From CAWEFA01 sp963851385 (GTDB taxonomy: Bacteria > Bacteroidota > Bacteroidia > Bacteroidales > DTGW01), in the NCBI GenBank assembly GCA_963851385.1, contig CAWKPE010000024.1, forward strand, positions 1 through 64,000: 64,000 nt of DNA. Reading direction: 5' to 3'. Position 1 is the stretch's first letter, and each line of letters begins with the position of its first letter. Shown in pieces: positions 32,338 through 41,495 of this stretch. The notes below the pieces were generated by a model, which was not told where the DNA came from, ran no database searches, and worked only from the letters and a program-made list of their open reading frames with translations. A program made the position numbers and the translations under genes.

Positions 32338-33021
32338 TTATATTTTCATTTTTATTCCGAGTCTCCAATAAATCGGATTAAAATCTATTGTCCAACTAGA
32401 ATTATTATTATTCCAATCTATTATTGAATAACCTAATCCACCTAAATTTAAACATATGCTAAATTTGCTAGAAATAAAATAAATCATCTCAGGACTAATT
32501 TTTGTACTAAAAAAATCTTTTTCCGTATATTGATTAGGAGGTATTCTAACATAATTTGAACCAGTGTCTGTAATTATATCAAAACCGGAATAAATCGAAT
32601 TAATTTCATTTTTTATTTTGCCATAACTGAATTTTATGTTTGTATTGAAATATAGTTTGTTTGTTATTAAATAGTAGTATCCAAAATATAAATTTGGAAT
32701 GAAAGTTCTAAATTTAATATTCATCTCTTCTTCTTGAAAATATTTATAAATAAGAGTCATTTCGTACAATCTATTCTCTTTATTCCAGTCATAATCGAGT
32801 CCAATACCTATAACAAAATTATCCATTAAAAAGTATCCAATAGATGCTCCAACACTTAAATATTGTCCTTTTATTGTATTGTTATCTGCTTCAACGCCAT
32901 TAGTGTTAATTGTCTTATTATAATTCCCGTCAACTGAAACAATAACATTACCTTTATCAATCTGTGAGTATAATTCTAAAGTAGAGAAAATTATTAATAG
33001 AATAAGTAAGTTTTTTTTCAT
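32338..33021 (-). CDS. Outer-membrane beta-barrel protein (cassette S4-S5)
   Basis: 227 residues with signal peptide MKKNLLILLIIFSTLELYSQ. The mature part alternates aromatic and hydrophobic residues in short strands (FVIGIGLDYDW, FRTFIPNLYFGYYYLITN, FSICLNLGGLGYSII) and ends in WRLGIKMKI, as in small barrels of the porin/OmpW kind common in Bacteroidota. Specific function unknown. The stop is 3 nt from S4 and the start is 42 nt from S5. Confidence 0.7.
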   Translation of the reverse strand: MKKNLLILLIIFSTLELYSQIDKGNVIVSVDGNYNKTINTNGVEADNNTIKGQYLSVGASIGYFLMDNFVIGIGLDYDWNKENRLYEMTLIYKYFQEEEMNIKFRTFIPNLYFGYYYLITNKLYFNTNIKFSYGKIKNEINSIYSGFDIITDTGSNYVRIPPNQYTEKDFFSTKISPEMIYFISSKFSICLNLGGLGYSIIDWNNNNSSWTIDFNPIYWRLGIKMKI

Positions 33022-33063
33022 AAATTATTAATATTAAATTCAACAATGTCTAAATTCAAAAAT

Positions 33064-33202
33064 TGCAGCCCAACGGTTCGCGTGTATGACCAGTAGCGGA
33101 TTTTTTTAATTTCTATCAATCTACTCGCAATTAACAAAATAAAAGTACAAAATTTCTTAACCAACTGCAACCGCTATTGGTTATACACGCTGTTAGCTGC
33201 AG
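33064..33202. repeat. attC-like site S5
   Basis: 139 bp. Left end TGCAGCCCAACGG complements the S4 right end with one extra base. Inner arms TTCGCGTGTATGACCAGTAG and CTATTGGTTATACACG pair well. Right end GTTAGCTGCAG has no partner at S6. Confidence 0.75.
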
Positions 33203-33592
33203 GCATTTTTATTTCTTTATATCTAAACTAATCATTATTTCTTAAACATAAAAGTGTCAAACCGTGTTCGAGTGCGAGGGGCTGGATGGCTCTTTGTGTT
33301 TTTTCGGGCAGACTCCAGTGCGGGAGGCAAAATGCAATGTACTTGACAGCTAAGGGATGGGAGCGTTGGGACTGGTCTCAATCGAGATATATCTAATCAC
33401 GGAACAAAGAAAATCAATCTCTGTCTTATCCTAAAATAACTTGACAGGTTTATACTAAATACCAAATTTGGGCGTCTTTTTTTCCAAATTTGAGGGTTTT
33501 CTTGAGCGTCAGGATTATTAATGAATAATCCGGGCCAAGTATAACTCAACGCTCTTTTTACCAACAAATGGGACATTCAATTGGTTTTAATA
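33203..33592. other. Gene-free stretch with hairpins downstream of the TonB receptor gene
   Basis: No gene seen. It holds one member of a hairpin family (33290-33360, CTCCAGTGCGGGAGG core) and a strong hairpin GGATTATT aatg AATAATCC (33512-33531) enclosed by GAGCGT (33504) and ACGCTC (33549), lying just past the 3' end of the receptor gene, where it might act as a terminator. Two copies of CCAAATTTG lie at 33465-33495. Confidence 0.5.
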
Positions 33593-35842
33593 TCAAAAAC
33601 GGCCACTTATTTGCAAACTATAAAAGCGCTGGGCTAAGATATCACCCGGTCGGCCCATATATTCTGTGTTGCTCAAGTTTTTAACCCCAAAGGAAAGTTT
33701 AAGCATTTGATTGATTTGATACGAAATGTATCCATCTATCACAAAGCTTCCGGTATTATGACTTAACCAGTAATCGTAGAAACCAGGTAAAAGCTTTTCG
33801 CGTATAAGGGGGTCTAGGAAAACTTCATCAATATTTAACACTTTTGATTTATAGAAAAGGTTAAAACCTAAATCAAACTTTTTAATTGAGGCATCAACAA
33901 AAAACTTTGCTGTATGCTTTCTTCTGTATTTTAAAAAGGTTTCGGTGCTTTGGTGACTTATTTTATTGAATTCGACAGGATAAATATAGGTATATCCGCC
34001 TCCGAATGAAATATTTAGGATGCTAAAATGTTTATTTAGCATTAATTCCGTTTCAGCACCGTAAACCCTGGAATTTTCGATGTTTGTAGCCCTGAAACCA
34101 AAGTCATTAATTTGGGTAATTGGATCCGGGTATAGGCCAAAAATATATTCTATCATATCCGTATTTTCAGAATAAAATACTGAAACGTCGGACTGTCCAA
34201 TCAAATTTCCAAATCTTAGGCCTTGTTTTACTCCTATTTCGGAACTCCAGCCCGATTCTGGACGAATTTCAGGATTTGGATAAATCTTAACTGCACCGAG
34301 TGAGGTAAAAGCATGTTTTTCGGCTATTGAAGGATAGCGGTATCCCTGTCCGAATGATGCCCTGATGAAAGTATATTGTGCAGCGCGATAATTAATCCCT
34401 GTCCTGAATATCGGCACTAATTTATCCTTTATTCCATCAAGCCAGTTATACTCAAGTCTTAGCCCTCCACTGATTTTTAGTTTTTCAATGGGTTTTAAAT
34501 CTATTTGGGTATAACTCGCAATATTATTTTCCAGATGATTTCCAAAAAAATTGGAAGTGATTTTACTATAGGTATGCGATGCTCCAAATATGAAATCAAG
34601 CTTTTCGAAAAGTTGATGATGAAGCTGATATTCAGTATAATTAGACATTGATTGGCTGTTATTCTGGTCGTTATCAGGATATTTGTTCTCAGCAATTTGA
34701 AGCCTCATCCTTAAATCATGACCGGTTTTATCACTTCGTATTATTGAAATAAATGGATCAAATGTGAAATAAGTGCCGTGAAGTTCAATTGCAGTAGACT
34801 CACTTTGTTTCAAGGCACCGAACTCAGCATCTTCCCAAAGAATAAAATCCTGCTTAAGATCGTATCCTCCATTTAGGCTGGCTCCAAATGTTAATCCTCG
34901 ATATTTAGCACTATGTTGTTTAATCCTTAAATTGATTCGGCCTAATTTTTCATCGTTCAACTTTCTGTAACCGTTATCAAGCAAAAGATTGGACCCTATT
35001 CCCAATTCGGTGTTTTTAACCCTATTTGAAAATGAGAAAGAAGCATCTGAACACATCCGTGGAGAATTCCACCATACCCAGTTTTTTTGTTTCGGCTTAT
35101 CGTATATTCCTGATGAAACAGAAAATCTTAAGCGTGGAACGGTATCGGCATCTGCCGTTCTAAAATTAATAATGCCATTTAAAGCCGAAGAGCCATAAAG
35201 TACAGATGAAGCCCCTTTAATAACTTCGATTTGCGACAGGTTTTCAAGGGGTAAAAACTGCCAACTGATATTCCCGGCATCGGCTGACAATGCTGGTAAT
35301 CCGTCAATCAACGCCAGTACCCTGCTTCCGGCCCCATAGCTAAATCCACTTCCTCCCCTGATTGAAGCTTGTCCATCCATAACTTCAATTCCTTGTGTTT
35401 GGTTAATTATTTCTTCTGCTTTTACTATGTGGTTTTTTGTGATATCGTAGGGCTTTATAATGTTGAGCGAAACACTAAGCTCCGAAATTTTTTGTTCAGT
35501 TTTGTTTGCACTAACAACAATTTCTTCAAGTTCATTCAAAACAGGTTCAAGGGCAATATTTAACTCAATGATTTTATTGTCATAAGGGTTGACCTTTTTG
35601 ATTTGAGCTTGATAACCAATATATTTTAAGTACAATTCGATTTTACCAGTATTGCATGAAAACTTAAAATATCCAATTGAATCTGTAATTGTACCTTGAT
35701 TTTTCCCATAACTTACCTGAACCCCTTGTAAAGGCTCATTTGTTTTACTGTCAAATACTTTCCCTTTAACAATTACCGGTTGAATTTGGGCAAAAAGTTG
35801 AATGCATAACAGAAGTGCACAAATGCTGAAAATATATCGCAT
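33593..35842 (-). CDS. TonB-dependent outer-membrane receptor
   Basis: 749 residues. Signal peptide (to about residue 18), a carboxypeptidase-regulatory-like Ig domain (about 22-105, KGKVFDSKTNEPLQGVQVSY), a plug domain (about 120-230) with GQASIRGGSGFSYGAGSR and VIKGASSVLYGSSALNGIIN, then the 22-strand barrel ending LSNTEYMGRPGDILAQRFYS. Takes up a siderophore, vitamin or similar ligand by TonB energy; the ligand is not evident. It follows the lipoprotein gene by 24 nt, so the pair is probably an operon. It lies in the cassette region, but the flanking sites S5 and S6 do not match. Confidence 0.9.
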   Translation of the reverse strand: MRYIFSICALLLCIQLFAQIQPVIVKGKVFDSKTNEPLQGVQVSYGKNQGTITDSIGYFKFSCNTGKIELYLKYIGYQAQIKKVNPYDNKIIELNIALEPVLNELEEIVVSANKTEQKISELSVSLNIIKPYDITKNHIVKAEEIINQTQGIEVMDGQASIRGGSGFSYGAGSRVLALIDGLPALSADAGNISWQFLPLENLSQIEVIKGASSVLYGSSALNGIINFRTADADTVPRLRFSVSSGIYDKPKQKNWVWWNSPRMCSDASFSFSNRVKNTELGIGSNLLLDNGYRKLNDEKLGRINLRIKQHSAKYRGLTFGASLNGGYDLKQDFILWEDAEFGALKQSESTAIELHGTYFTFDPFISIIRSDKTGHDLRMRLQIAENKYPDNDQNNSQSMSNYTEYQLHHQLFEKLDFIFGASHTYSKITSNFFGNHLENNIASYTQIDLKPIEKLKISGGLRLEYNWLDGIKDKLVPIFRTGINYRAAQYTFIRASFGQGYRYPSIAEKHAFTSLGAVKIYPNPEIRPESGWSSEIGVKQGLRFGNLIGQSDVSVFYSENTDMIEYIFGLYPDPITQINDFGFRATNIENSRVYGAETELMLNKHFSILNISFGGGYTYIYPVEFNKISHQSTETFLKYRRKHTAKFFVDASIKKFDLGFNLFYKSKVLNIDEVFLDPLIREKLLPGFYDYWLSHNTGSFVIDGYISYQINQMLKLSFGVKNLSNTEYMGRPGDILAQRFYSLQISGRF

Positions 35843-35866
35843 TACAAATTATGAATAATAAAATCA

Positions 35867-36274
35867 TTATTTAGGTTTAAATGTCATCCTGATATCCACA
35901 TTAACTGGCGGTATAGGATAAGAGGTTGTTATTTTTAATGAATTTGAGGTAAGCTCAACAATATTAGATGTTACAGGTATCGGAAGAGAATCTGTACTTA
36001 TTACAATCTGGGTTTCATTTTTAAAAAAATACCATGTTCCTTCAATTCCACCAACATATCCTGTACCGTCCTCATTAAATTTGGTATCGCCCTTAAAATT
36101 ATTGAGTAAACCTCCCACACCACTGGCATCTTTACCTCCGGCCAGAAGGCTGTCGCTAACCCAGATATGACTGGTTAATAGAATAAATCTTTCCGATTTT
36201 GGACTTTCTTTGGAGCATGAAAAGATCATAAAACCAAAAGCCAGTAATGTGAATAATATTTTATATTTTTTCAT
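35867..36274 (-). CDS. Lipoprotein upstream of the TonB receptor
   Basis: About 135 residues from the Met at 36274 (MKKYKILFTLLAFGFMIFSC), which gives a clean lipobox (Cys 20); an upstream ATG at 36298 is less likely. The rest is beta-rich, with a stretch near the middle (GGIEGTWYFFKNETQIVIS) that resembles lipocalin-like small Bacteroidota lipoproteins. Co-transcribed with the receptor, it could be a surface or periplasmic partner. No specific role recognised. Confidence 0.7.
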   Translation of the reverse strand: MKKYKILFTLLAFGFMIFSCSKESPKSERFILLTSHIWVSDSLLAGGKDASGVGGLLNNFKGDTKFNEDGTGYVGGIEGTWYFFKNETQIVISTDSLPIPVTSNIVELTSNSLKITTSYPIPPVNVDIRMTFKPK

Positions 36275-36852
36275 CTTAAAATTATTTTGGTTATCCAATG
36301 TAATATATTAAAAAATCTGCATACATTAATAATTGCAAGCAATTTACAAATTTTTTATCTGAATTAAACAAAATTATTTGTATGAACCCATTTTAAATGA
36401 ACTACCCCGCCTCAAGCAGACGGGGTTATCCGAAGTCTCGCTAAAAAAGCGACAATTGGAGAATACTGCAATGTGGGTTAAGTGTAGTATCAACGGAATC
36501 ACTAAATATAACTCGTCTATACTTTGCCGGACATACAATTTGATACAACAACAATGATACATTATACGACTTATGAATATATTTGCTTTGTGCCGTGCAC
36601 AAATATATTATTTTTCGCCGCAAGCGGCGGGGAATTTACCCGAAGAGATTAAGATCCGCACCATTTTTGGAATCCCAAAAATGGGCTTATCTAAATCAGC
36701 CTGTCCCGATTCTTTCGGGAGGGTTTCTTGCATTTAGATTCATACCTAAAAAAAGTATGAATAATGTAGGTTAAATATTTCTTTTCATTTTGATTTAACA
36801 AGCGGCTTATTTTTTTCTTTCATAACTCATTATTTTCGAATTGTCATATAAT
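36275..36852. other. Hairpin-rich gene-free stretch
   Basis: No gene is convincing. Between 36405 and 36720 six separate hairpins can be read: CCCCGC/CGGGG, TCGCT/AGCGA, AATATATTTG/CAAATATATT, CGCCGC/GCGGCG, CCATTTTTGG/CCAAAAATGG and TCCCGA/TCGGGA. I do not recognise a known riboswitch. Confidence 0.5.
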
Positions 36853-36990
36853 GGCAAGTAACGTTCCTCGGCTATGTAAAGTGCGGGATTTGCTTGCAAC
36901 ATAAATCCAGTTACACAAATATAATTAGAAAGCACTGAACTTGCAAACCCGTTTAAATCCGCATGGAATTTGAGTCGATGTTGTGCACCG
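36853..36990. repeat. attC-like site S6
   Basis: 138 bp. Left end GGCAAGTAACG, right end GTTGTGCACC; neither neighbour matches. Shares TCCAGTTACACAAATATA with the S12/S14 group and carries a full promoter in the loop. Confidence 0.65.
36916..36947 (-). promoter_or_regulatory. Promoter inside site S6
   Basis: Minus strand: TTTG (36947-36944), 20-nt spacer, TATATTTG (36923-36916). A full match to the Bacteroidota consensus, pointing leftwards out of the site, towards the hairpin-rich gap and the lipoprotein/TonB pair. Confidence 0.55.
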
Positions 36991-36995
36991 AAATT

Positions 36996-37661
36996 TTATT
37001 GTTTTATTATATCTTTAACTTTTAACACTATTGTCTTATATCCTCCTAATCCAGCATCATACTCAACCTCTACTGAATCCTTATTTTTTAATTTCGTAAC
37101 TGTCCCTTTATATTTAATCCCAAACATATCTGAAAACTTAACGCGACTGCCTGTTTTTATCAATTGACCATCTTTTGTATAAATAATTATTGTGTCAGCT
37201 TTATCCGATGATTTGTCAATATTATTTGAATTATTTATAGTAATTGGAAATTTATCAATTTTTGATGTTTTGTCTATAAACAACGTATCGTGACTTAAAA
37301 ACTTTTGATTATCATTATTTGTCGAAAATTCAATTATATCAGCACTCAAATAAACTTTATGAGTAATATATATTGGAAATAAAAGAAAATACTTATTATC
37401 AACAACTATATTAGCAAGAGCTTGGTTATTCTTAAGGTCAGCATTTAAATATAAATCCTCTTTGGCTTCAAATACTAATCTATCAGTAGATAATCCACCT
37501 ATACAAAGCAAATATGTCGCACTTGAATTACCACTAACAGGTCTAATTACCCGGAAATTTCCACTTTGAATTGAAGTACTTGTATTGAAATAACCTTGAT
37601 GAATCGCACAAGAATTTAATCCTATTATAATAATCAAATAAAATAATCTATAAGTTTTCAT
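36996..37661 (-). CDS. Lipoprotein of unknown function (cassette next to S6)
   Basis: 221 residues. Signal peptide with lipobox LNSC (Cys 18). The C-terminal third (SRVKFSDMFGIKYKGTVTKL, VEVEYDAGLGGYKTIVLKVK) looks like a small beta-barrel, perhaps SH3-like. No family recognised. It stops 5 nt from S6. Its upstream side is cut by the IS30 element 35 nt before the start, which may have removed its normal promoter. Confidence 0.7.
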   Translation of the reverse strand: MKTYRLFYLIIIIGLNSCAIHQGYFNTSTSIQSGNFRVIRPVSGNSSATYLLCIGGLSTDRLVFEAKEDLYLNADLKNNQALANIVVDNKYFLLFPIYITHKVYLSADIIEFSTNNDNQKFLSHDTLFIDKTSKIDKFPITINNSNNIDKSSDKADTIIIYTKDGQLIKTGSRVKFSDMFGIKYKGTVTKLKNKDSVEVEYDAGLGGYKTIVLKVKDIIKQ

Positions 37662-37695
37662 ATAATAATTGTTTCAAGTTGCTTACATTCAAGCT

Positions 37696-38868
37696 TCTAA
37701 TGCAACTTTTCAGGTTATATTTTTCAATTTAAAGATAATTACTTTTTTTCTTCGGACAACATGCCATTGAAATATTAATAACTCTGTGTATTATAATATT
37801 TTAAAGGTAGAGTTATTAACATTTCAACAGCACATAACCATCATCATCTACAGTTTTTCAAAATATAGTTCTCAAAAACCTCTTTTGGTGTTTGCCAATT
37901 CAATACTTTTCGTGGGCGATTGTTAAGCAAATCCTGCACTTGCTGTATCTTTCCTGATGGTATTTCATTGAAGTCTGTTCCTTTTAGAAAAAAATCCCTG
38001 ATCAGCATGTTAGTGTTTTCATTGGTGCCTCGTTGCCAAGGACTATATGGACTTGCAAAGTATACTTTGATTTGTGTTTCTTTGGTAAACAATTTATGCT
38101 GGGCCATCTCAAACCCATTATCATGCGTTGTGCTCAAACGCATCTGTTCCGGCAGGGTAAGCATTTTCTCTGCAAATGCCCTGCGTACGGTAGGTGCGCT
38201 CCTGTCTTTTAACTTTACCAATAACGTAGTCCGTGTGGTTCGTTCTACTATGGACCCAATAGCACTTTTACCATCTTTCCCAATGATTAAATCGCTTTCC
38301 CAATGACCTGGAATCAACCGATCCTCTATCTCAGGTGGTCGCTCTGATATATCTATCCTGTCGGCTATCCTGCTTCGAAGCAGACCTCTACTCTCAGGCT
38401 TCCTCCTTTGGCCCTTTTGCTGTCGCAAATAGCTTATCAATTCCTTACGAAGCTCTTTCTTTGCCCATAGGTAGATGTATGTGTAGATGCTTTCGTGTGA
38501 CACGTGATATCGCTTATTATGTTTATAAACTTGTCTTAATCGTTTTGATATCTGTTCAGGTGACCAATGTTGCTTGAGATGAAGTATTATCTTGTATTCA
38601 AGCAAAGTGTCTTTCTGTATCTTGCTCCCTTTGTGTTTTATTTTATTACCCTGAGTAGCATTCAACTGTGCCAATTCCGAACGATATATCGAACCGCTAT
38701 TACGCTCTATTTCACGATTTATTGTACTCCTCGGTCGGTTAAGTGTCAGGGCTATTTCTGACCGCTTTTTACCTTGACTTAGTAATAACTCAATTTTTAC
38801 TCTTTCTTCATAACTAATTCTTGTGTATCCCTTCATAATGCAACTTTTTAGAATAAAGTTGCATTAGA
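37696..38868. mobile_element. IS30-family insertion sequence
   Basis: About 1.17 kb. Terminal inverted repeats TCTAATGCAACTTT (37696-37709) and AAAGTTGCATTAGA (38855-38868) match perfectly over 14 bp. The right end also forms a hairpin with an internal ATGCAACTTT copy at 38838. One transposase gene fills the element. No convincing target duplication is visible, in line with the 2-3 bp typical of the family. It sits between a cassette gene and site S7. Confidence 0.9.
37844..38836 (-). CDS. IS30-family transposase
   Basis: 330 residues, intact. N-terminal helix-turn-helix region (ERVKIELLLSQGKKRSEIAL, then NRPRSTINREIERNSG), then the DDE catalytic core: first Asp in PGHWESDLIIG, second in STTHDNGFEMA, Glu in GTNENTNMLIRDFF, all in the IS30-specific context (FASPYSPWQRGTNE, LNNRPRKVLNW). 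Likely active, since the frame and both ends are intact. Confidence 0.95.
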   Translation of the reverse strand: MKGYTRISYEERVKIELLLSQGKKRSEIALTLNRPRSTINREIERNSGSIYRSELAQLNATQGNKIKHKGSKIQKDTLLEYKIILHLKQHWSPEQISKRLRQVYKHNKRYHVSHESIYTYIYLWAKKELRKELISYLRQQKGQRRKPESRGLLRSRIADRIDISERPPEIEDRLIPGHWESDLIIGKDGKSAIGSIVERTTRTTLLVKLKDRSAPTVRRAFAEKMLTLPEQMRLSTTHDNGFEMAQHKLFTKETQIKVYFASPYSPWQRGTNENTNMLIRDFFLKGTDFNEIPSGKIQQVQDLLNNRPRKVLNWQTPKEVFENYILKNCR

Positions 38869-38897
38869 TATTTGAACTCAAGATTTCTTGAAAAATT

Positions 38898-39045
38898 ACT
38901 GCTAAACGTTCGAGTGTATAAGCCGTAAGTGTCCCGAGTTTCGGGACGAAGCCACGTTTGTATCCAGTTACAGCAAATTTAATATTTTTTCTGACCTTCG
39001 CAAACCACAGAAAACCGCTATATTTTATACCCGATGTTGTGCATA
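38898..39045. repeat. attC-like site S7, with nested palindrome
   Basis: 148 bp. Left end ACTGCTAAACG has no partner in S6 (the IS30 lies between). Right end GTTGTGCATAG complements S8 exactly over 9 bases. The left arm carries an added GTCCCGAGTTTCGGGAC (about 38930-38946). Loop of the TATCCAGTTACA type with a promoter. Confidence 0.75.
38974..39004 (-). promoter_or_regulatory. Promoter inside site S7
   Basis: Minus strand: TTTG (39004-39001), 19-nt spacer, TAAATTTG (38981-38974). It faces left, towards the IS30 and the lipoprotein cassette beyond it. Confidence 0.55.
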
Positions 39046-39053
39046 GTAATTTT

Positions 39054-40250
39054 TTAATTTAAATCGTACTTAAAAACAAAGCTTAAACCTAATTCATAAA
39101 TACTTGTACCTAAATAATTGTTTTCATAATCCGTAGTATTTATTCCTTCTGTTCTAAGTTCGAAATTTAAATTTAATAGATAACTGATTTTGTTAATTTT
39201 GAATTCAAACCCTATGCCAGCTAATACACCAAAATCATATACACCAACTGCTTCTTTTAAATAATTTTTATATTCTTCATTTGGTTCAAATACATCTGAA
39301 TTCACGTAAATTGTATTAATGAATCCAAAATTTAAAAGTGGCCTTAATTTACCTGTTGGAAAATAATAGGTAAAATAAATTGGCATATATAAATTTTGCT
39401 GTGCTATTTTAATACTATCAGATTTAAATGTGCTATTTTTAAATCCCATAATAAAATTAAATTCATAATTATCATTAAGTCCAAAAATGTTTCGTTCTGA
39501 TATCAATATTCCAGTAGAATATGTAATTGTAGGCTTGAATTTCTCCTTATTCATGAAATTAAATCTATTATCTTTTACTAAAAAATCAAAATGTGAATTA
39601 TATATCCCAACGAAATAGCTTATTGAAGTTTTAGGTTTTATATCCTTAACATATATAATACATGCCGTATCCTTGCATACATAATTATGATAATCTTTTG
39701 CTAGATTAATTAAATCTTCATGGCTAAAATTTGATTTGTCAATCTCTGTTTGTATTTCAGGGCAATTCTTAAATAAAATTTTTATTGTTCCAATATATTC
39801 ATTTCTATTTCTTGTATAATGCACACCATCAATATCTATTTTTGTTTCTGAGTTCAACAATTCAAAAAGACTATCATTTTTATTCTGAATATAATAATGT
39901 TCACCCAATTCATCTTTTCTATAATATAAATTGGCTTTACCATTGACTAAATACTCTAGAAATAAAGGTTTTGATATTTTGTTCACATTTATTAATTTAC
40001 TAACATAATATTTTCCATCAGTAAATCTAAATGCAATAATATCTTTTGGGGAATAAGAAATAGCATCAACCTCTTTAGATTTTTTAAACCAACAGACATT
40101 ACCAATTTTAATTTGATTTAAATCTTTAATAAACCCATACGTAGTATCACCTTTCTTGTCAATTATAAATCCAGATTTATAATCATATTGAGATGAAACT
40201 TTAACTATCGACAAAAAAATAAGAATAAGAGAAAATATTGTCTGTTTCAT
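39054..40250 (-). CDS. Secreted protein with C-terminal beta-barrel (cassette S7-S8)
   Basis: 398 residues with signal peptide MKQTIFSLILIFLSIVKVSS. The N-terminal 190 residues are soluble, with the text YDYKSGFIIDKKGDTTYGFI, seen at the start of many Bacteroidota proteins of unknown role. The C-terminal half has barrel-like strands (YFVGIYNSHFDFLVKD, FGVLAGIGFEFKINKISYLL) and ends LGLSFVFKYDLN. Stops 8 nt from S7, starts 22 nt from S8. Function unknown. Confidence 0.7.
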   Translation of the reverse strand: MKQTIFSLILIFLSIVKVSSQYDYKSGFIIDKKGDTTYGFIKDLNQIKIGNVCWFKKSKEVDAISYSPKDIIAFRFTDGKYYVSKLINVNKISKPLFLEYLVNGKANLYYRKDELGEHYYIQNKNDSLFELLNSETKIDIDGVHYTRNRNEYIGTIKILFKNCPEIQTEIDKSNFSHEDLINLAKDYHNYVCKDTACIIYVKDIKPKTSISYFVGIYNSHFDFLVKDNRFNFMNKEKFKPTITYSTGILISERNIFGLNDNYEFNFIMGFKNSTFKSDSIKIAQQNLYMPIYFTYYFPTGKLRPLLNFGFINTIYVNSDVFEPNEEYKNYLKEAVGVYDFGVLAGIGFEFKINKISYLLNLNFELRTEGINTTDYENNYLGTSIYELGLSFVFKYDLN

Positions 40251-40272
40251 TATTAGATAATCTTAAAATTAT

Positions 40273-40415
40273 TATGCACAAACGCTACGAGACTATGCAC
40301 CGTGCGGGAGTGCGTGCCCGCGCATGTGTCCACATGCACATACGCATACATGCGTGTGCCTACGCTTGCGGACCCGCCGAAACCCGCATGATGTATGAGC
40401 CGATGTTAGGGCAAG
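40273..40415. repeat. attC-like site S8
   Basis: 143 bp. Left end TATGCACAAACG complements S7 exactly. Right end GTTAGGGCAAG complements S9 with one extra base. The loop differs from all other sites: GC-richer and full of GCATG/CATGC alternations. Confidence 0.75.
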
Positions 40416-41468
40416 TTATTTTTTACAAATATTGTCCAAATATTCTTTAGCTTCATTTTTATCCTTAGCAAATACCATTTTATTTTGTAAAATATTATGC
40501 CAATCTTCACATGCCTTATCTGCAAAGTTTAGCTTAATATATGTAGCTGCTCTATTCATAATAGCATTATCATAATCGGCAATATCAAACAAATCTTTAT
40601 CTTTATTTAGATGAAAATGACCTATCGATCTATTATATTCTGAATAAAGTATACTTTCTGTAAAATAAATAACTGCAGTATGAAAATCATTATTTTTATA
40701 AGATTTACATCCTTTATTGAATAGAGATTTAGCAGCACTATTAAAAATATTTTTTGTAGCCGATACAGTTGTTTTTGATGCAATAATTAATGATATATTA
40801 AACTTATTGTCGCTATAATTTCTGAATTTTCTTTTAATCTTCCATTTTTTATTTGTTGATAGAACAAAATTATTAATATCTTTTTTTAAATCCATATTAC
40901 AGCTATCTATCCAAATACTATCAACCAAACCAGAATTTCTTATGATGAAAGAGACCTTAACTATTTTAGATATAGTATCAACATATTTTGTGGAATTTAT
41001 ATTTTTTAGAAGTAATCGAGTAAAATTACCTCTAAAATCTGGTAGGACTTTTATTTTTTCTATTACAGTATCTTTATCAATTAGTAACTTAAACATACCG
41101 TATTTCAAATCGTGATTTATTATTTTATAATAATATATTTTTGCAGCCCCGATATTTAAAATAAGCTTACAATCTGTTATTGAATCAATATGATAATTAA
41201 TGTATGAAAATCCAATCGTATTGAATAGATTAATTGAATTATTAAAGAGGTTTCCTTTAGTATCATAACTGAAATAATTTCCTCCATTTAACGGATCAAA
41301 ATAGTTAATATGATTTTGTGTAATTTCAAACTCATTAGGTACCAGATATTGAGTAAACAAGCTTAGATTATCATTTGTGATAATTTTAGCTTGATACCAT
41401 TTGTTAAAGATTTGTCCTTTTGAATATGTGCTTATTAATAATAAAAAAAGTACAATAATGTATCTCAT
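40416..41468 (-). CDS. Secreted protein with C-terminal TPR-like region (cassette S8-S9)
   Basis: 350 residues with signal peptide MRYIIVLFLLLISTYSKGQ. The last 110 residues (LFNKGCKSYKNNDFHTAVIY, NAIMNRAATYIKLNFADKAC) read as TPR-type helical hairpins. The middle includes a segment like the energy-transducer TonB C-terminal fold (IIRNSGLVDSIWID). Role unknown. The stop codon touches S8 and the start is 27 nt from S9. Confidence 0.65.
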   Translation of the reverse strand: MRYIIVLFLLLISTYSKGQIFNKWYQAKIITNDNLSLFTQYLVPNEFEITQNHINYFDPLNGGNYFSYDTKGNLFNNSINLFNTIGFSYINYHIDSITDCKLILNIGAAKIYYYKIINHDLKYGMFKLLIDKDTVIEKIKVLPDFRGNFTRLLLKNINSTKYVDTISKIVKVSFIIRNSGLVDSIWIDSCNMDLKKDINNFVLSTNKKWKIKRKFRNYSDNKFNISLIIASKTTVSATKNIFNSAAKSLFNKGCKSYKNNDFHTAVIYFTESILYSEYNRSIGHFHLNKDKDLFDIADYDNAIMNRAATYIKLNFADKACEDWHNILQNKMVFAKDKNEAKEYLDNICKK

Positions 41469-41495
41469 AATTTTGATTTTTCGTTTTTATAATAT

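Noticed and set aside
36275..36852. Riboswitch upstream of the lipoprotein/TonB operon
   Set aside because: Hairpins are present, but no cobalamin-box or other riboswitch consensus can be recognised.
40238..40450. 70-residue plus-strand ORF across site S8
   Set aside because: Its arginine/cysteine/histidine-rich text comes from the GC-rich loop of S8; it is opposite to all cassette genes.
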